Source of the DNA: Microcaldota archaeon
GTDB taxonomy: Archaea > Micrarchaeota > Micrarchaeia > Micrarchaeales > CABMGC01
Assembly: GCA_021850805.1 (NCBI GenBank)
Contig: JAJZKO010000006.1
Coordinates: 1 to 52,013, forward strand
Length of the DNA: 52,013 nt
Reading direction: 5' to 3'
Below are positions 15,231 to 24,234 of this stretch, in pieces. The notes beneath the pieces are model-generated. The model was not told the origin of the DNA, did not search any database, and saw only the letters and a list, made by a program, of their open reading frames with translations. The translations under genes and the position numbers were made by a program. Position 1 is the first letter of the stretch. Every line of letters starts with the position of its first letter.

Positions 15231-17135
15231 CTATATGTCAAGGGAGCTGACCTCCTCCGCATGCTCGTGCAGGAACTTCCTTCTTTTAGATACATCGATT
15301 CCCATGAGTATGGTGAAGAGCTCATCTGCCTTCTCCGCATCCCCAACCCCGACCTGCTTAAGTATTCTTGTATCTGGATTCATTGTGGTCTCCCAGAGCT
15401 GCTCCTGGTTCATCTCCCCAAGCCCCTTGTACCTCTGCACATCGACCTTGCCCATCGAAGAAGTAAGGTCATCAAGCTCCTTCTCGCTGTAGCAGTATCT
15501 CTCGTCCTTTCCTTTCGATACCCTGAAGAGCGGCGGCTGCGCGATGTAAACATAACCCAACTCTATTATCCTCTTCATGTATCTGTAGAAGAAGGTCAGG
15601 AGAAGGGTGCGTATGTGGCTTCCGTCAACGTCCGCATCCGTCATGATGATGATCTTCCTGTACCTTATATTGTCAGGGTTGAAGCTCTCGTTTATTCCAG
15701 TCCCGAAAGCGGCTATCATTGCCTTTATCTCCGCATTGTCGAATATCTTCTCGCTGCTCGCCTTCTCCACGTTGAGTATCTTGCCGCGCAGAGGGAGCAC
15801 AGCCTGTATCTTCTTGTCCCTTCCCTGCTTTGAAGAGCCGCCTGCGCTCTCCCCTTCCACTATAAACAGCTCGGTCCTCTCAGGATCAGACTCTATGCAA
15901 TCGGTAAGCTTTCCAGGCAGTATGTTGTCATCGAATATGCTCTTCTTCCTGGCAAGCTCCCTCGCCTTCCGTGCGCTCTCCCTTGCATTTGCGGCGCTTG
16001 AGGCCTTCTCTATTATCATCCTTATATCCTGCGGATGCTCCTCAAAATATCTCGAGAGCTGCTGGTAGACGCAGCTCTCCACCAATGCCTTCACCTGTAT
16101 GTTCCCGAGCTTCTCCTTCGTCTGTCCCTCGAATTCCGGGTCCTGCATCATAACGCTGACTACCCCTGCAAGCCCTTCCCTGACATCCTCGCCGCTTATC
16201 CTCTCTGCCTGCTTCGCAGATGCCTTGTTCCTTGATATATAATTTGATACCGCTTTAGTCAGGGCAGAGTGGAATCCGGTAAGATGAGTACCGCCCTCGT
16301 CAGTCCTTATGGTGTTCACGAAGGATTCGACCTTCTCCTCGTATCCGGTATTGTATTGTATGGCAAATTCCACAACTATGCCTCCCTCCGCCTTCTTCCC
16401 GCTTATTATCTCGGTTATCGCCTCCTTCCCTTTGTTCAGGTAGGCTATGAAATCCGCAACGCCTTTCTCGGAGTAATACTTCTCCTCCTCGTTTAAGCCG
16501 AACCTCTCATCTACAAGCGTTATGCTTATCCCGGGATTTAGGAATACCGTATCCCTAAGCCGCTCCTTGAGCGAACCCGAATCGAAATTCTGGGAGCTGA
16601 ATATCTCCGCATCAGGCTTGAACCTTATCGTAGTGCCCGTTCCCTCTGCTTCACCTATAATCTCAAGCCCGCCAGTCGGCAAGCCCCTGCTGAAGCTCTG
16701 CCTGTACTCCTTTCCGTCCCTCCTAACTGTAACTATAGTGAATTCCGAGAGCGCGTTTACAACCGTCAGCCCGACGCCGTGCAGCCCACCGGATACCTTA
16801 TACACGTCATTCTCGAACTTTGCGCCCTTGTGCAGGGTTGTCATTATAACCTCAAGCGCACTCTTGCCGTACTTCTCCATGATCCCTACGGGTATTCCCC
16901 TTCCATCGTCGCTAACCTCCGCTATGTTTCCCGTATCATCCTGCGTGAGCCTTATGTATATATTTTTGCAGAACCCAGCCATCGCCTCGTCCACAGAGTT
17001 GTCAACCACTTCGTACAAAAGATGCAGTGCCCCCGCAGGCCCGGTAGAGCCGATATACATTGCCGGCCTCTTGCGTATGCCCTGTGCCCCCTCAAGGACG
17101 ACTATCTTTGAAGCATCATAATCATTATCTGCCAT
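15231..17135 (-). CDS. gyrB: DNA gyrase subunit B
   Basis: This 634-residue protein has a GHKL ATPase domain with Glu42 and Asn46 in 'YEVVDNSVDEA', 'DDGRGIPVG' and 'GGLHGVGLTVVNALS', then a transducer domain and a TOPRIM domain with 'EGESAGG' (about 426) and 'DADVDGSH' (about 499). The C-terminal 'QRYKGLGEMNQEQLWETTM' is standard. It pairs with GyrA to use ATP for negative supercoiling. The ATG at 17135 follows TGG-rich sequence; the in-frame extension upstream overlaps the divergent promoter and is not protein-like. Length matches short bacterial-type GyrB without the Proteobacterial insert. Confidence 0.93.
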   Translation of the reverse strand: MADNDYDASKIVVLEGAQGIRKRPAMYIGSTGPAGALHLLYEVVDNSVDEAMAGFCKNIYIRLTQDDTGNIAEVSDDGRGIPVGIMEKYGKSALEVIMTTLHKGAKFENDVYKVSGGLHGVGLTVVNALSEFTIVTVRRDGKEYRQSFSRGLPTGGLEIIGEAEGTGTTIRFKPDAEIFSSQNFDSGSLKERLRDTVFLNPGISITLVDERFGLNEEEKYYSEKGVADFIAYLNKGKEAITEIISGKKAEGGIVVEFAIQYNTGYEEKVESFVNTIRTDEGGTHLTGFHSALTKAVSNYISRNKASAKQAERISGEDVREGLAGVVSVMMQDPEFEGQTKEKLGNIQVKALVESCVYQQLSRYFEEHPQDIRMIIEKASSAANARESARKARELARKKSIFDDNILPGKLTDCIESDPERTELFIVEGESAGGSSKQGRDKKIQAVLPLRGKILNVEKASSEKIFDNAEIKAMIAAFGTGINESFNPDNIRYRKIIIMTDADVDGSHIRTLLLTFFYRYMKRIIELGYVYIAQPPLFRVSKGKDERYCYSEKELDDLTSSMGKVDVQRYKGLGEMNQEQLWETTMNPDTRILKQVGVGDAEKADELFTILMGIDVSKRRKFLHEHAEEVSSLDI

Positions 17136-17159
17136 AAAACCACGGTACCGGCGCACCAG

Positions 17160-17213
17160 CGAAAAGATATAATACATTCGCAGGGAATATATAAAAAATA
17201 TCGGGTCTTTCAC
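17160..17213. promoter_or_regulatory. Divergent promoter for gyrB and the GTPase gene
   Basis: On the plus strand ATATATAAAAAAT (about 17187-17199) lies about 25 bases before the ATG at 17214, implying a leaderless message. On the minus strand GTATTATATC (complement of 17165-17174) lies about 30 bases before the gyrB ATG, also giving a very short leader. Confidence 0.5.
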
Positions 17214-18545
17214 ATGCAAAGAAAACGCGTAATAATACTCGGCGCCGCAGGGCGTGACTTCCACAACTTCAACATGCTCTTCAGGGAAGACGACAGATAC
17301 GAGGTGGTGGCATTTACCGCAAACCAGATACCGTTCATCTCGGACAGGCCGTATCCAAAGGAGCTCAGCGGCAGACTCTATCCAAAAGGGATAAGGATAT
17401 ACGACGAATCAGAGCTTCCCGGCCTTATAAAGAGGACAAAGGCCGACGTATGCATCATGTCATACAGCGATCTTCCATACAGCGCAGTCATGGAGAAGGC
17501 CAGCCTGGTAAATGCAGCAGGAGCCGATTTCTGGCTCTTATCACCTGAGCATACGATGCTCAAATCATCGAAGCCTGTAATAGCCGTATGCGCCGTAAGG
17601 ACGGGCAGCGGCAAGAGCCAGACATCGCGATACATAGCATCGCTGCTTAGGAAGAACGGGATTAAGGCTGTTGCAGTAAGGCATCCGATGCCGTATGGGA
17701 TACTCAAGGACCAGATACTGCAGCGATACGAGAAACTCAAGGACCTTGACAAGTATAAGGCAACCATAGAGGAACGTGAGGAGTACGAACCGCACATAAA
17801 GAACGGCACAGTAGTCTACGCGGGAGTGGACTACGAGAAGATACTAAGAAGCGCAGAGAAGGAAGCCGATGTCATCCTATGGGACGGCGGGAACAACGAC
17901 GCTCCGTTCATAAAGCCTGATCTTATGATTACAGTTGCGGATCCTCTCCGCGCAGGCGCGGAGCTCTCCTACTATCCCGGTGAGATAGTAGCACGGATGG
18001 CTGACATAGTGCTGATAAACAAGGTTGATTCTGCTGAGAAAGCTGACGTCTCAAGGGTCAAGGAGGACATATCCAGGATAAATCCTGGCGCGAGGATACT
18101 GCTCGCAGAGTCTGCGGTATCCGTAGACAATCCGCGGATAATAAAAGGGGCGAAGGTCCTCCTCGTGGAAGATGGCCCGACGATAACCCATGGCGAGATG
18201 ACATTCGGAGCTGCAACAATAGCGGCAGAGAAGTTTGGCGCAGGTGAGGTGGTCAGCGCAAAGAAATACGCAAGGGGGCTGATAAGGGAGACATTCGAGA
18301 AGTATCCGCGTCTCTCAAAGGAGCTCCCGGCAATGGGTTACAGTCCGAAGCAGATAAGGGATCTCGAGGCTACGATAAATTCTGCAGAGTGCGATGTTGT
18401 CGTATCGGGAACGCCAACGAATCTCCGCACGCTGGTAAACTCCAACAAGCCGATAGTGCAGGTCTTCTACGACCTCAAGCCTCTTACCGGCGAGCTCGAT
18501 AAGAGAGTGCTCTCTTTTGCAAAAAGCTTTAAATCAAGGAGGTAA
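17214..18545 (+). CDS. cPGS-like P-loop GTPase (COG2403-type)
   Basis: This 443-residue protein resembles cyclic 2,3-diphosphoglycerate synthetase and the related predicted GTPases of COG2403. The N-terminal part is a nucleotide-binding fold, 'RVIILGAAGRDFHNFNMLFR'. A P-loop 'VRTGSGKSQTSRY' follows near residue 129, then 'VILWDGGNND' (about 220) and 'VLINKVDSAE' (about 264, an NKxD G4-type motif). The C-terminal region includes 'GTPTNL'. True cPGS makes an intracellular thermoprotectant in some methanogens, but most relatives have no proven function, so only the family assignment is firm. The start is a leaderless ATG downstream of a strong TATA box. Confidence 0.75.
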   Translation: MQRKRVIILGAAGRDFHNFNMLFREDDRYEVVAFTANQIPFISDRPYPKELSGRLYPKGIRIYDESELPGLIKRTKADVCIMSYSDLPYSAVMEKASLVNAAGADFWLLSPEHTMLKSSKPVIAVCAVRTGSGKSQTSRYIASLLRKNGIKAVAVRHPMPYGILKDQILQRYEKLKDLDKYKATIEEREEYEPHIKNGTVVYAGVDYEKILRSAEKEADVILWDGGNNDAPFIKPDLMITVADPLRAGAELSYYPGEIVARMADIVLINKVDSAEKADVSRVKEDISRINPGARILLAESAVSVDNPRIIKGAKVLLVEDGPTITHGEMTFGAATIAAEKFGAGEVVSAKKYARGLIRETFEKYPRLSKELPAMGYSPKQIRDLEATINSAECDVVVSGTPTNLRTLVNSNKPIVQVFYDLKPLTGELDKRVLSFAKSFKSRR

Positions 18546-18565
18546 ATAATTAAAAGTGCTTTTCT

Positions 18566-18640
18566 GGACCTGTAACTCAGCTTGGTCAGAGTGGCTGGCT
18601 CTTAACCAGCAAGTCAGGGGTTCAAATCCCCTCAGGTCCG
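18566..18640 (+). tRNA. tRNA-Lys(CTT)
   Basis: A complete 75-nt cloverleaf: acceptor GGACCTG/CAGGTCC, D stem ACTC/GAGT, anticodon stem GCTGG/CCAGC with loop CTCTTAA giving anticodon CTT, five-base variable loop, T stem AGGGG/CCCCT with loop TTCAAAT, discriminator G. No CCA is encoded and no intron is present. It follows the GTPase gene by about 20 bases; an AT-rich stretch before it (TAAATAATTAAAAG) may hold its promoter. Confidence 0.97.
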
Positions 18641-18684
18641 CTGCCATCTCCCATGTAGCTGCGCCCAAGGCGATTTCTGAGCTT

Positions 18685-19812
18685 TTACGAATGCCTTAGC
18701 ATCTCGAGGTTGCGCTCCTTTCTCTCCTTCCATATCTCAGCCGCGCTTTTTCCCTCAGTTACATGCCCCCTGTGGATCCCGCGGAACTCCTCATCCTCTA
18801 TTATCCTGTCGTAGATCTCATCAAGCATCTGCCTTACCTGCTTGATTATGAGCCTATCAGTCTCCTCCTTCTTCATGAGCTGATCCAGCTTCGCTATCTC
18901 TGACGGGCTGCCCTCCCTGAATATCTGCATGGAAATCTTGTCTGCAAATAGCTCCATCCCAAGTATCAGGTCCTCGTAAAGCACCGCCGCTTCGCGTATA
19001 TCTCCCCTCTCCGCCGCTTTCCTCGCCGTCTCCGCAAGCAGAGCATTATCATCTACGCTCTGCCTGTCAATCCTTCCCGAGTATCCTCCCCCCTCATTCG
19101 CAACTATTTCCATTATCCCCTTCTGCCTCGCGTTCATATCCTCGAAGGCCTTCGCTTCCCTTCCTTCTATCCCAAAGAGCACATCGTCCGCAGCCTTGCT
19201 GAGCGCTCCTGCCAGCTTGAGCATGCCCCTCTCAAAATATCTCTCAGCCGCCTTGTCGTACTCCGCTGCAGCCGTAACCCTGTACTTAAATGCATTTGAA
19301 CTTCTCCCAAGCTTCTCCATCCCGTATGCAGCCCTCTCGGCTGCGAACGCCGTAAGGTAATCGAGTCCAAGCTTCTCGTAAGCCTTCATGGACCTGTAGT
19401 AGCACGCCGTAGACCTGGCGACGTTCCCAATATCAAGGTACTCTTCTCCGAGAAGAAAGAATGTCCGCGCCATCTCGCGGAGGGGTTTTGCTACATCTGC
19501 GCTATCCCTCCTCACCGCGCCGAGCGATTCGGCGACCATCTTCTCCCCCATCCTGACTTTGTCCTTCAATCCGTCCAGTACGGCCGAGTACTCGCCTATG
19601 GCCTTCATGTGGCACTCGTACTCTCTCTGCTTTATGTCATTGTACGCATCCTTCCTGCCGCGGAGAAGGGCCTCAGACGCCTCCTTGGAGAGCTTCTTTG
19701 CCATGCTCCCGTACTGCTCACCCGTGCCAAGGGAAGCGAAGCTACTCCCGTACACCTTGACAGGTATCTCTCTCCTGCCTCCGTCATCAGAACTGACGCG
19801 TATTACTGCCAC
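18685..19812 (-). CDS. Alpha-helical TPR-like protein of unknown function
   Basis: The 375 residues are almost entirely helical. Residues 110-215 contain paired helices such as 'ARTFFLLGEEYLDIGNVARS', 'YYRSMKAYEKLGLDYL' and 'AAEYDKAAERYFERGMLKLA', which resemble degenerate TPR or SNAP-like solenoid repeats, followed by another such pair near 265-300. The N-terminal 20 residues look like a beta strand pair and the C terminus is charged. There is no signal peptide or membrane helix, so it is cytoplasmic. I cannot name a family; scaffold or regulatory binding is the usual role of such repeats. It ends close to the tRNA-Lys gene on the opposite strand. Confidence 0.65.
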   Translation of the reverse strand: MAVIRVSSDDGGRREIPVKVYGSSFASLGTGEQYGSMAKKLSKEASEALLRGRKDAYNDIKQREYECHMKAIGEYSAVLDGLKDKVRMGEKMVAESLGAVRRDSADVAKPLREMARTFFLLGEEYLDIGNVARSTACYYRSMKAYEKLGLDYLTAFAAERAAYGMEKLGRSSNAFKYRVTAAAEYDKAAERYFERGMLKLAGALSKAADDVLFGIEGREAKAFEDMNARQKGIMEIVANEGGGYSGRIDRQSVDDNALLAETARKAAERGDIREAAVLYEDLILGMELFADKISMQIFREGSPSEIAKLDQLMKKEETDRLIIKQVRQMLDEIYDRIIEDEEFRGIHRGHVTEGKSAAEIWKERKERNLEMLRHS

Positions 19813-20000
19813 TCCAACCCCTTATATCAAACCGCTTATAATCTAAGCATATGTAACCGTATTTATTTCTTTTCTACAAATCCCGCTCGCCTTTGCAAAA
19901 TAACAAAACCGCCCAAACATAATTTCATATTGGGCAACCCATATAAACCAAAAAAGCCAAAAGAAGAGTATGGGTCTCTGCAGCATCAAGGGCGGAATAA

Positions 20001-20010
20001 CTATATATAT
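20001..20010 (+). promoter_or_regulatory. TATA box upstream of TFE
   Basis: CTATATATAT at 20001-20010 would place transcription start near 20030, giving the TFE ATG (20056) a leader of about 25 nt. The ATG at 20031 would then be almost exactly at the transcript 5' end. Confidence 0.5.
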
Positions 20011-20030
20011 CAGTTATAGCATATTTCCGT

Positions 20031-20111
20031 ATGCCGCTGTTCCTAGGCGTTTTTAATGGCCATATCAAGAAAAAACAACAAGCAAAAGTCAAAGTCCTCA
20101 AAGTTGGGTAA
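20031..20111 (+). other. Short upstream ORF overlapping the TFE start
   Basis: A 26-codon frame (MPLFLGVFNGHIKKKQQ...) begins at the predicted transcription start and overlaps the first 18 codons of TFE in another frame. Its basic tail is simply the overlap with the Lys-rich TFE coding region. It may be chance or a leaderless regulatory ORF. Confidence 0.25.
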
Positions 20112-20907
20112 TTCAAGAATCAAGCTTCATCAGAAGCCAAAACCGCGCAAAAACAATGCAAAATCACATCCAAAAAAGCCTGCTTCACATTCGGGATTCA
20201 GGAAAGGAAGCACCAAGAGCATAAGACACGGCATGGGAAATAAGGCCCGCGCGGCCCAAAAGAGATCATCCCGCAGCCCTGCAGCCATGGGGAGGAAGCC
20301 CACACGCCACACATCCCATAACCCCGCAGCAAAGAGATTGCCTAAGCCCGCGCCCAAGGTCCAGAGGCAGCAGGCAAAGAGACAGGAAGTCCAGGGCACA
20401 ATACAGATAGTAAACAATATAGCGCTAATAAACAATATAATAAAGGAGAACTACTTCTCGGAGTACCTCACTACGAACATAGGCACAGAGTCGCTCAAGA
20501 TACTCGAGTATCTCGCGAGCGGACCGCAGACTGACGAAGCACTCGCGGCGAAGCTGGACCTGAAGATAAATGACGTAAGGCGCATACTCAACGCCCTAAA
20601 CGGGCACAGCATAACAAGATACGACACCAACAAGGATTCAAAGGGATGGCTCATATTCAGGTGGCATGTGGAAGACCAGAAGCTTCAGGAGTTTGCCGAT
20701 ACTTTGCGCAAGAACTCTTCCCTCCAGGGTCAGAAGAAGCACCTGCCGGAGAACTGCAACGACTTCTTCTTCTGCGAAGTCTGCTATAAGAAAGATAAGA
20801 GCATACTTCCTTTCGAGACCGCGTTCGAGTACCGTTTCAGGTGCGCGTGCGGAAAGCCGCTCTCCTCCCTGACCCGCGCCGAAGCAGAGACAAAGGCAAC
20901 AACGTAA
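20056..20907 (+). CDS. tfe: Transcription initiation factor E alpha (TFE) with basic N-terminal tail
   Basis: Residues about 120-210 match the TFE winged helix ('LINNIIKENYFSEY', 'SLKILEYLASGPQTDEALAAKLDLKINDVRRILNAL', 'SKGWLIFRWHV'). A zinc ribbon follows: CEVC near 237-240 and the CAC pair near residue 267 ('RFRCACGKPL'). TFE binds RNA polymerase and helps open the promoter. The unusual part is the first about 115 residues, a low-complexity tail extremely rich in Lys, Arg, Ser, Pro and Asn and lacking acidic residues, absent from typical archaeal TFE, which starts at the winged helix. Codon usage in the tail looks normal and there is no obvious alternative start just before the domain, so the tail seems genuine. 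It might bind DNA or RNA nonspecifically. Confidence 0.8.
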   Translation: MAISRKNNKQKSKSSKLGNSRIKLHQKPKPRKNNAKSHPKKPASHSGFRKGSTKSIRHGMGNKARAAQKRSSRSPAAMGRKPTRHTSHNPAAKRLPKPAPKVQRQQAKRQEVQGTIQIVNNIALINNIIKENYFSEYLTTNIGTESLKILEYLASGPQTDEALAAKLDLKINDVRRILNALNGHSITRYDTNKDSKGWLIFRWHVEDQKLQEFADTLRKNSSLQGQKKHLPENCNDFFFCEVCYKKDKSILPFETAFEYRFRCACGKPLSSLTRAEAETKATT

Positions 20908-21021
20908 GCGGTACTGGCCAAGAGCTCCTACTCCTTTTCTTCAGGCACAAAAAGTTAGTCAAAAGACGATTAGTTAGCCAAACAGCGAAGGTATATAACC
21001 CTTAATATGCATGATAATTGC

Positions 21022-21135
21022 ATGGAAACAGGTGTAGGCGATTCAATCGTCAAAACAGGCAAAATCCCGGCAATCGTTATACGCATTTTCTATGATCAAC
21101 GAATATTAATCTTTAATTTATATTTAAAAAGATAA
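21022..21135 (+). CDS. Possible leaderless 37-residue protein or small transcript
   Basis: GTATATAAC at 20991-20999 is a good TATA box 27 bases before this ATG. The predicted peptide (METGVGDSIVKTGKIPAIVI...) ends in a hydrophobic and basic stretch. Another in-frame ATG is at 21007. Protein character is weak; the region could equally be the start of a non-coding RNA or a promoter relic ahead of the S-layer gene. Confidence 0.25.
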   Translation: METGVGDSIVKTGKIPAIVIRIFYDQRILIFNLYLKR

Positions 21136-21148
21136 ACAAAACACCACC

Positions 21149-21158
21149 CTTTAAATAC
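21149..21158 (+). promoter_or_regulatory. Promoter of S-layer gene
   Basis: CTTTAAATAC is a strong archaeal TATA box. Transcription would start near 21178, giving a leader of about 25 nt before the ATG at 21204, with GTGAT eight bases before the start as a weak Shine-Dalgarno. Confidence 0.65.
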
Positions 21159-21203
21159 TTTGTTTTTCATCATAACTCCAGAAATTAGTATTTGTGTGAT
21201 AGA

Positions 21204-24188
21204 ATGAAAAGCCTAAACGCGAAGAAGATAGCTGCAATCGCAGCAACACTGTTGACAGGTCTTGCGTACGCAGGACAAGTCTCCTTCCAGAATGTAGTAA
21301 TAGTAAATGGCCAGGGGACGCCATCCGTGCAGATTGTAGTAGGATCCCACGCTCAGCCTAGCGACGGTGTAGTAGCCGCCAACATAGCTGCAGTGATAGG
21401 AAACCTTGCATTCACGTCCACGCCTGTAACTGCAACAGTCTCGAACAAGAATGCTGTAAGCTGCGTTGTAACAACGCCTACATGCACATTGACAGACCAG
21501 CAGGTCTACTTCAATGAGCAGGGCGTCTCAACACCTGCAGGATCATATGGATTCACGGCGCTGATAGGCTCCGTGCTCAACAGGGCAGTCAAGCTGAGCT
21601 CACCTCAGTACACAAAGGGTCTGCAGAGCGGATCTGGAACGCAGTATGCGTACCCAGAGACAACCTCATTGCAGAGCTCACCTGCCGCAAGCCCATACAC
21701 GACCGCGGGCTTCGTACCAATCTCAACATCAGTAACCGCAAACAACAACGGAGGCGGCGTATCATTTACGCAGTTCACGCAGAACAAGGAAGATAATATA
21801 CTAAGAGTATCTTCAGCGAACCTTCCTTCACTGCTGAGCAATGCAGGCTCAAACGGAGAGAGCGAGTACCTTTGGGTAACCGGGTTCCCTGTATACGACC
21901 AGGCAAGCGGAGTGAAGAACTTCCAGCTTCTTGACGCTGCAGGAGCATACCAGGTACTCTTCAACAAGCCTGTGCCTGCTCGCGCCTCAAGCGGAACAGT
22001 AAACAACGCTGCATTCAACCTCCTTGGCCAGAACTGGACAATAATAAACTATGAACTCCCTGGCACATCAGGATTGACAGCCAACGTAGCCGCAGCGACA
22101 GAGGTAAGCTCAACAAATACTACTGCGGGCGGAGCATTGGAGCTCGCATCATCATTGAGCCCTATGCAGACCGTATACGTGGGACAGAACCTGACAGCGC
22201 ATGTAAATGGTGCAAACTACTCTGTAGAGCTCCAGGACCTTGGTCAGCCTAACTCTGCTGGCACATCAGATGCTGCAGTAGCTGTATTCAAGAACGGAGT
22301 GCAGGTAAACGAGAGCTCAGTCGCTCCAGGATCAATAGAGCGCTTCAACGTAACAGGGACGAAGCTCTTCCTGAAGGTCAACCAGACCTTTGCAGGATTG
22401 TACGCATACCAGAAGTGGGCGAAAATGCAGCTCTACTCGAACGTCTACAACGTGACGAGCGGAAAGGCATTCAACCAGACGAACGACCCTGGATGGTACA
22501 CAACGCTGCTCTGGACGAACTCTTCATCCTCGCATGGACATGCGGATGGATTGCAGAGCATAATCCTGTACAACACAACCCCGACGAATCTCTCGCCTGG
22601 GCAGAGCCTCTCGTTCATACAGGATCCGTCTGCATACAAGCTGACTTTCGTGGGACAGACATTGGGCCCTTCAAGCTTTGACCCTCTGACACTCACGACG
22701 AGCACCTCAAGCAGCTGGACATACCAGAATCAGAACGCATCAGCAAGCGCTCCGACAGGCCTTGACATAACGAATGTCACTGAGCCGGCTCAGTTGCTTA
22801 CAGTGACGAGCAGCATCCCTAACGCATTCAGCTATGCTGGACAGGTCAACAACACAGTAACCTACGACCTGACTCCATACACGCTGACCGAACAGGCCAA
22901 CGCCCTTGGGGTAAATGCTCTCGCAGCAAACAACAACGCTCTGGTGACTCTTACTGTGCCTAACACAGTGGCAGGGAACTTCATAAACAACAACAACCCT
23001 CTGCTTGTTACAGTAAGCGGATACACAAGCAACACGGCGTCATCGCCTACGAGTGTCACAGTGACATTCAACAGCCTGTCCGGAAATACAGCGAAGAACC
23101 AGACTGGTGTCTTCCTCTACAACGTAACCGGCATAAAGCCTGACAGGGCATTGCCTGGACTTACAGTAGAAGTATCGGCGAATACAGTAGGCACGGATCT
23201 TGCAAGGCTTGACTCATTGGGTCCTGCGGTAATATACCCACTTCCAGGGCATACATATTCGGGATTGTCGGTGAGCGCAGCAGGCAATGTTGTCTACAAC
23301 CAGCAGAATGGGCAGCCTACGAGCGACTTCGTGCTCAGTGCACTTCCTGATACTGGTTCGGCATTCCCTCCTGTAGTGGGAACATCACAGGCGCACGCGT
23401 TCTTCACATACAATGTAGCTGAAGTCGCAGTGCCTGACAACACCCTTGCTCAGGACAGCCTATCAGTGGCTCTTGTGAACGCGACATCAGGAGTGGACGC
23501 AACGCCGCTCTTCAACCTGAACTACTCAGGAAGCCAGTACACGCACAACAACGTTACATACACCGCAGTAGGTGGTGCATCGTTCAATGCGCAGCAGGGC
23601 TTCACAACTGAGAAGGGTTCTGTTGTAGAGTCGATATCGCCTGACTCTGTCCAGTTCAACCTGGCAAAGGCAATAGACACGCTGCAGTTCGTAGTTGGAG
23701 TATCAACCAACACCACATCAGTGACCTCGACGCACCAGGTCGGTCCAGTCGGAGTAGGCCAGACAGTACCTGGCTTCCCTAACCTGACCGTATCCAAGGT
23801 CAATGCAACATGCAGCTTCCCATCGGGTTCTGCAAGCTGCACGGTAACGGGCTTGGACAACCTCACAGCGGTTGCAACCCCGAACACGACCTATACAAGG
23901 GTGCCGTTGAACACTGCTACAACTCCGCTTGTAGTACTTGACACGAACGCGTCAAGCTCACAGGCTCAGATAGTGGTAGGAAGCTGGTATGTGAACTCAG
24001 TAGCGCAGCAGATATTGGCAAGCAACCCTCAGCTCAACACGACAATAAGCGCGACGAGCAGCAACCCGGTAGTGGTACAGGCATTCGGCGACAAGATCCT
24101 CGTAGCAGGATACACCGCACAACAGACAGTGCAGGCAGGAAACACCTTCATACAGGACCTCCTGAACAGCGCATCATCAACAACCTAA
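21204..24188 (+). CDS. S-layer protein
   Basis: The protein is 994 residues. A signal peptide (residues 1-22, 'KKIAAIAATLLTGLAYA') is followed by the N-terminal S-layer signature 'VVGSHAQPSDGVVAANIAAVIGNLA', known from Methanococcus-type S-layer proteins. The C terminus has the matching S-layer end: 'IVVGSWYVNSVAQQIL' and 'GDKILVAGYTAQQTVQAGNTFIQDLL'. The centre is rich in Ser, Thr, Asn, Ala and Val, with many N-glycosylation sequons and few charged residues. It should assemble into the paracrystalline cell envelope. Codon choice is strongly biased and repetitive (GCA, GTA, AAC), as expected of the most abundant protein, and a strong promoter and a T-rich terminator flank it. The ATG at 21204 is chosen because it directly begins the signal peptide. 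Confidence 0.88.
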   Translation: MKSLNAKKIAAIAATLLTGLAYAGQVSFQNVVIVNGQGTPSVQIVVGSHAQPSDGVVAANIAAVIGNLAFTSTPVTATVSNKNAVSCVVTTPTCTLTDQQVYFNEQGVSTPAGSYGFTALIGSVLNRAVKLSSPQYTKGLQSGSGTQYAYPETTSLQSSPAASPYTTAGFVPISTSVTANNNGGGVSFTQFTQNKEDNILRVSSANLPSLLSNAGSNGESEYLWVTGFPVYDQASGVKNFQLLDAAGAYQVLFNKPVPARASSGTVNNAAFNLLGQNWTIINYELPGTSGLTANVAAATEVSSTNTTAGGALELASSLSPMQTVYVGQNLTAHVNGANYSVELQDLGQPNSAGTSDAAVAVFKNGVQVNESSVAPGSIERFNVTGTKLFLKVNQTFAGLYAYQKWAKMQLYSNVYNVTSGKAFNQTNDPGWYTTLLWTNSSSSHGHADGLQSIILYNTTPTNLSPGQSLSFIQDPSAYKLTFVGQTLGPSSFDPLTLTTSTSSSWTYQNQNASASAPTGLDITNVTEPAQLLTVTSSIPNAFSYAGQVNNTVTYDLTPYTLTEQANALGVNALAANNNALVTLTVPNTVAGNFINNNNPLLVTVSGYTSNTASSPTSVTVTFNSLSGNTAKNQTGVFLYNVTGIKPDRALPGLTVEVSANTVGTDLARLDSLGPAVIYPLPGHTYSGLSVSAAGNVVYNQQNGQPTSDFVLSALPDTGSAFPPVVGTSQAHAFFTYNVAEVAVPDNTLAQDSLSVALVNATSGVDATPLFNLNYSGSQYTHNNVTYTAVGGASFNAQQGFTTEKGSVVESISPDSVQFNLAKAIDTLQFVVGVSTNTTSVTSTHQVGPVGVGQTVPGFPNLTVSKVNATCSFPSGSASCTVTGLDNLTAVATPNTTYTRVPLNTATTPLVVLDTNASSSQAQIVVGSWYVNSVAQQILASNPQLNTTISATSSNPVVVQAFGDKILVAGYTAQQTVQAGNTFIQDLLNSASSTT

Positions 24189-24234
24189 GCATGAAGGCTT
24201 CCTGAAGAAGCGCACTGGTTTGTTTTAATATTTC

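Noticed and set aside
22415-22705. Out-of-frame ORFs within the S-layer gene
   Set aside because: They are shadows of a long gene with biased codon use; no start signals.
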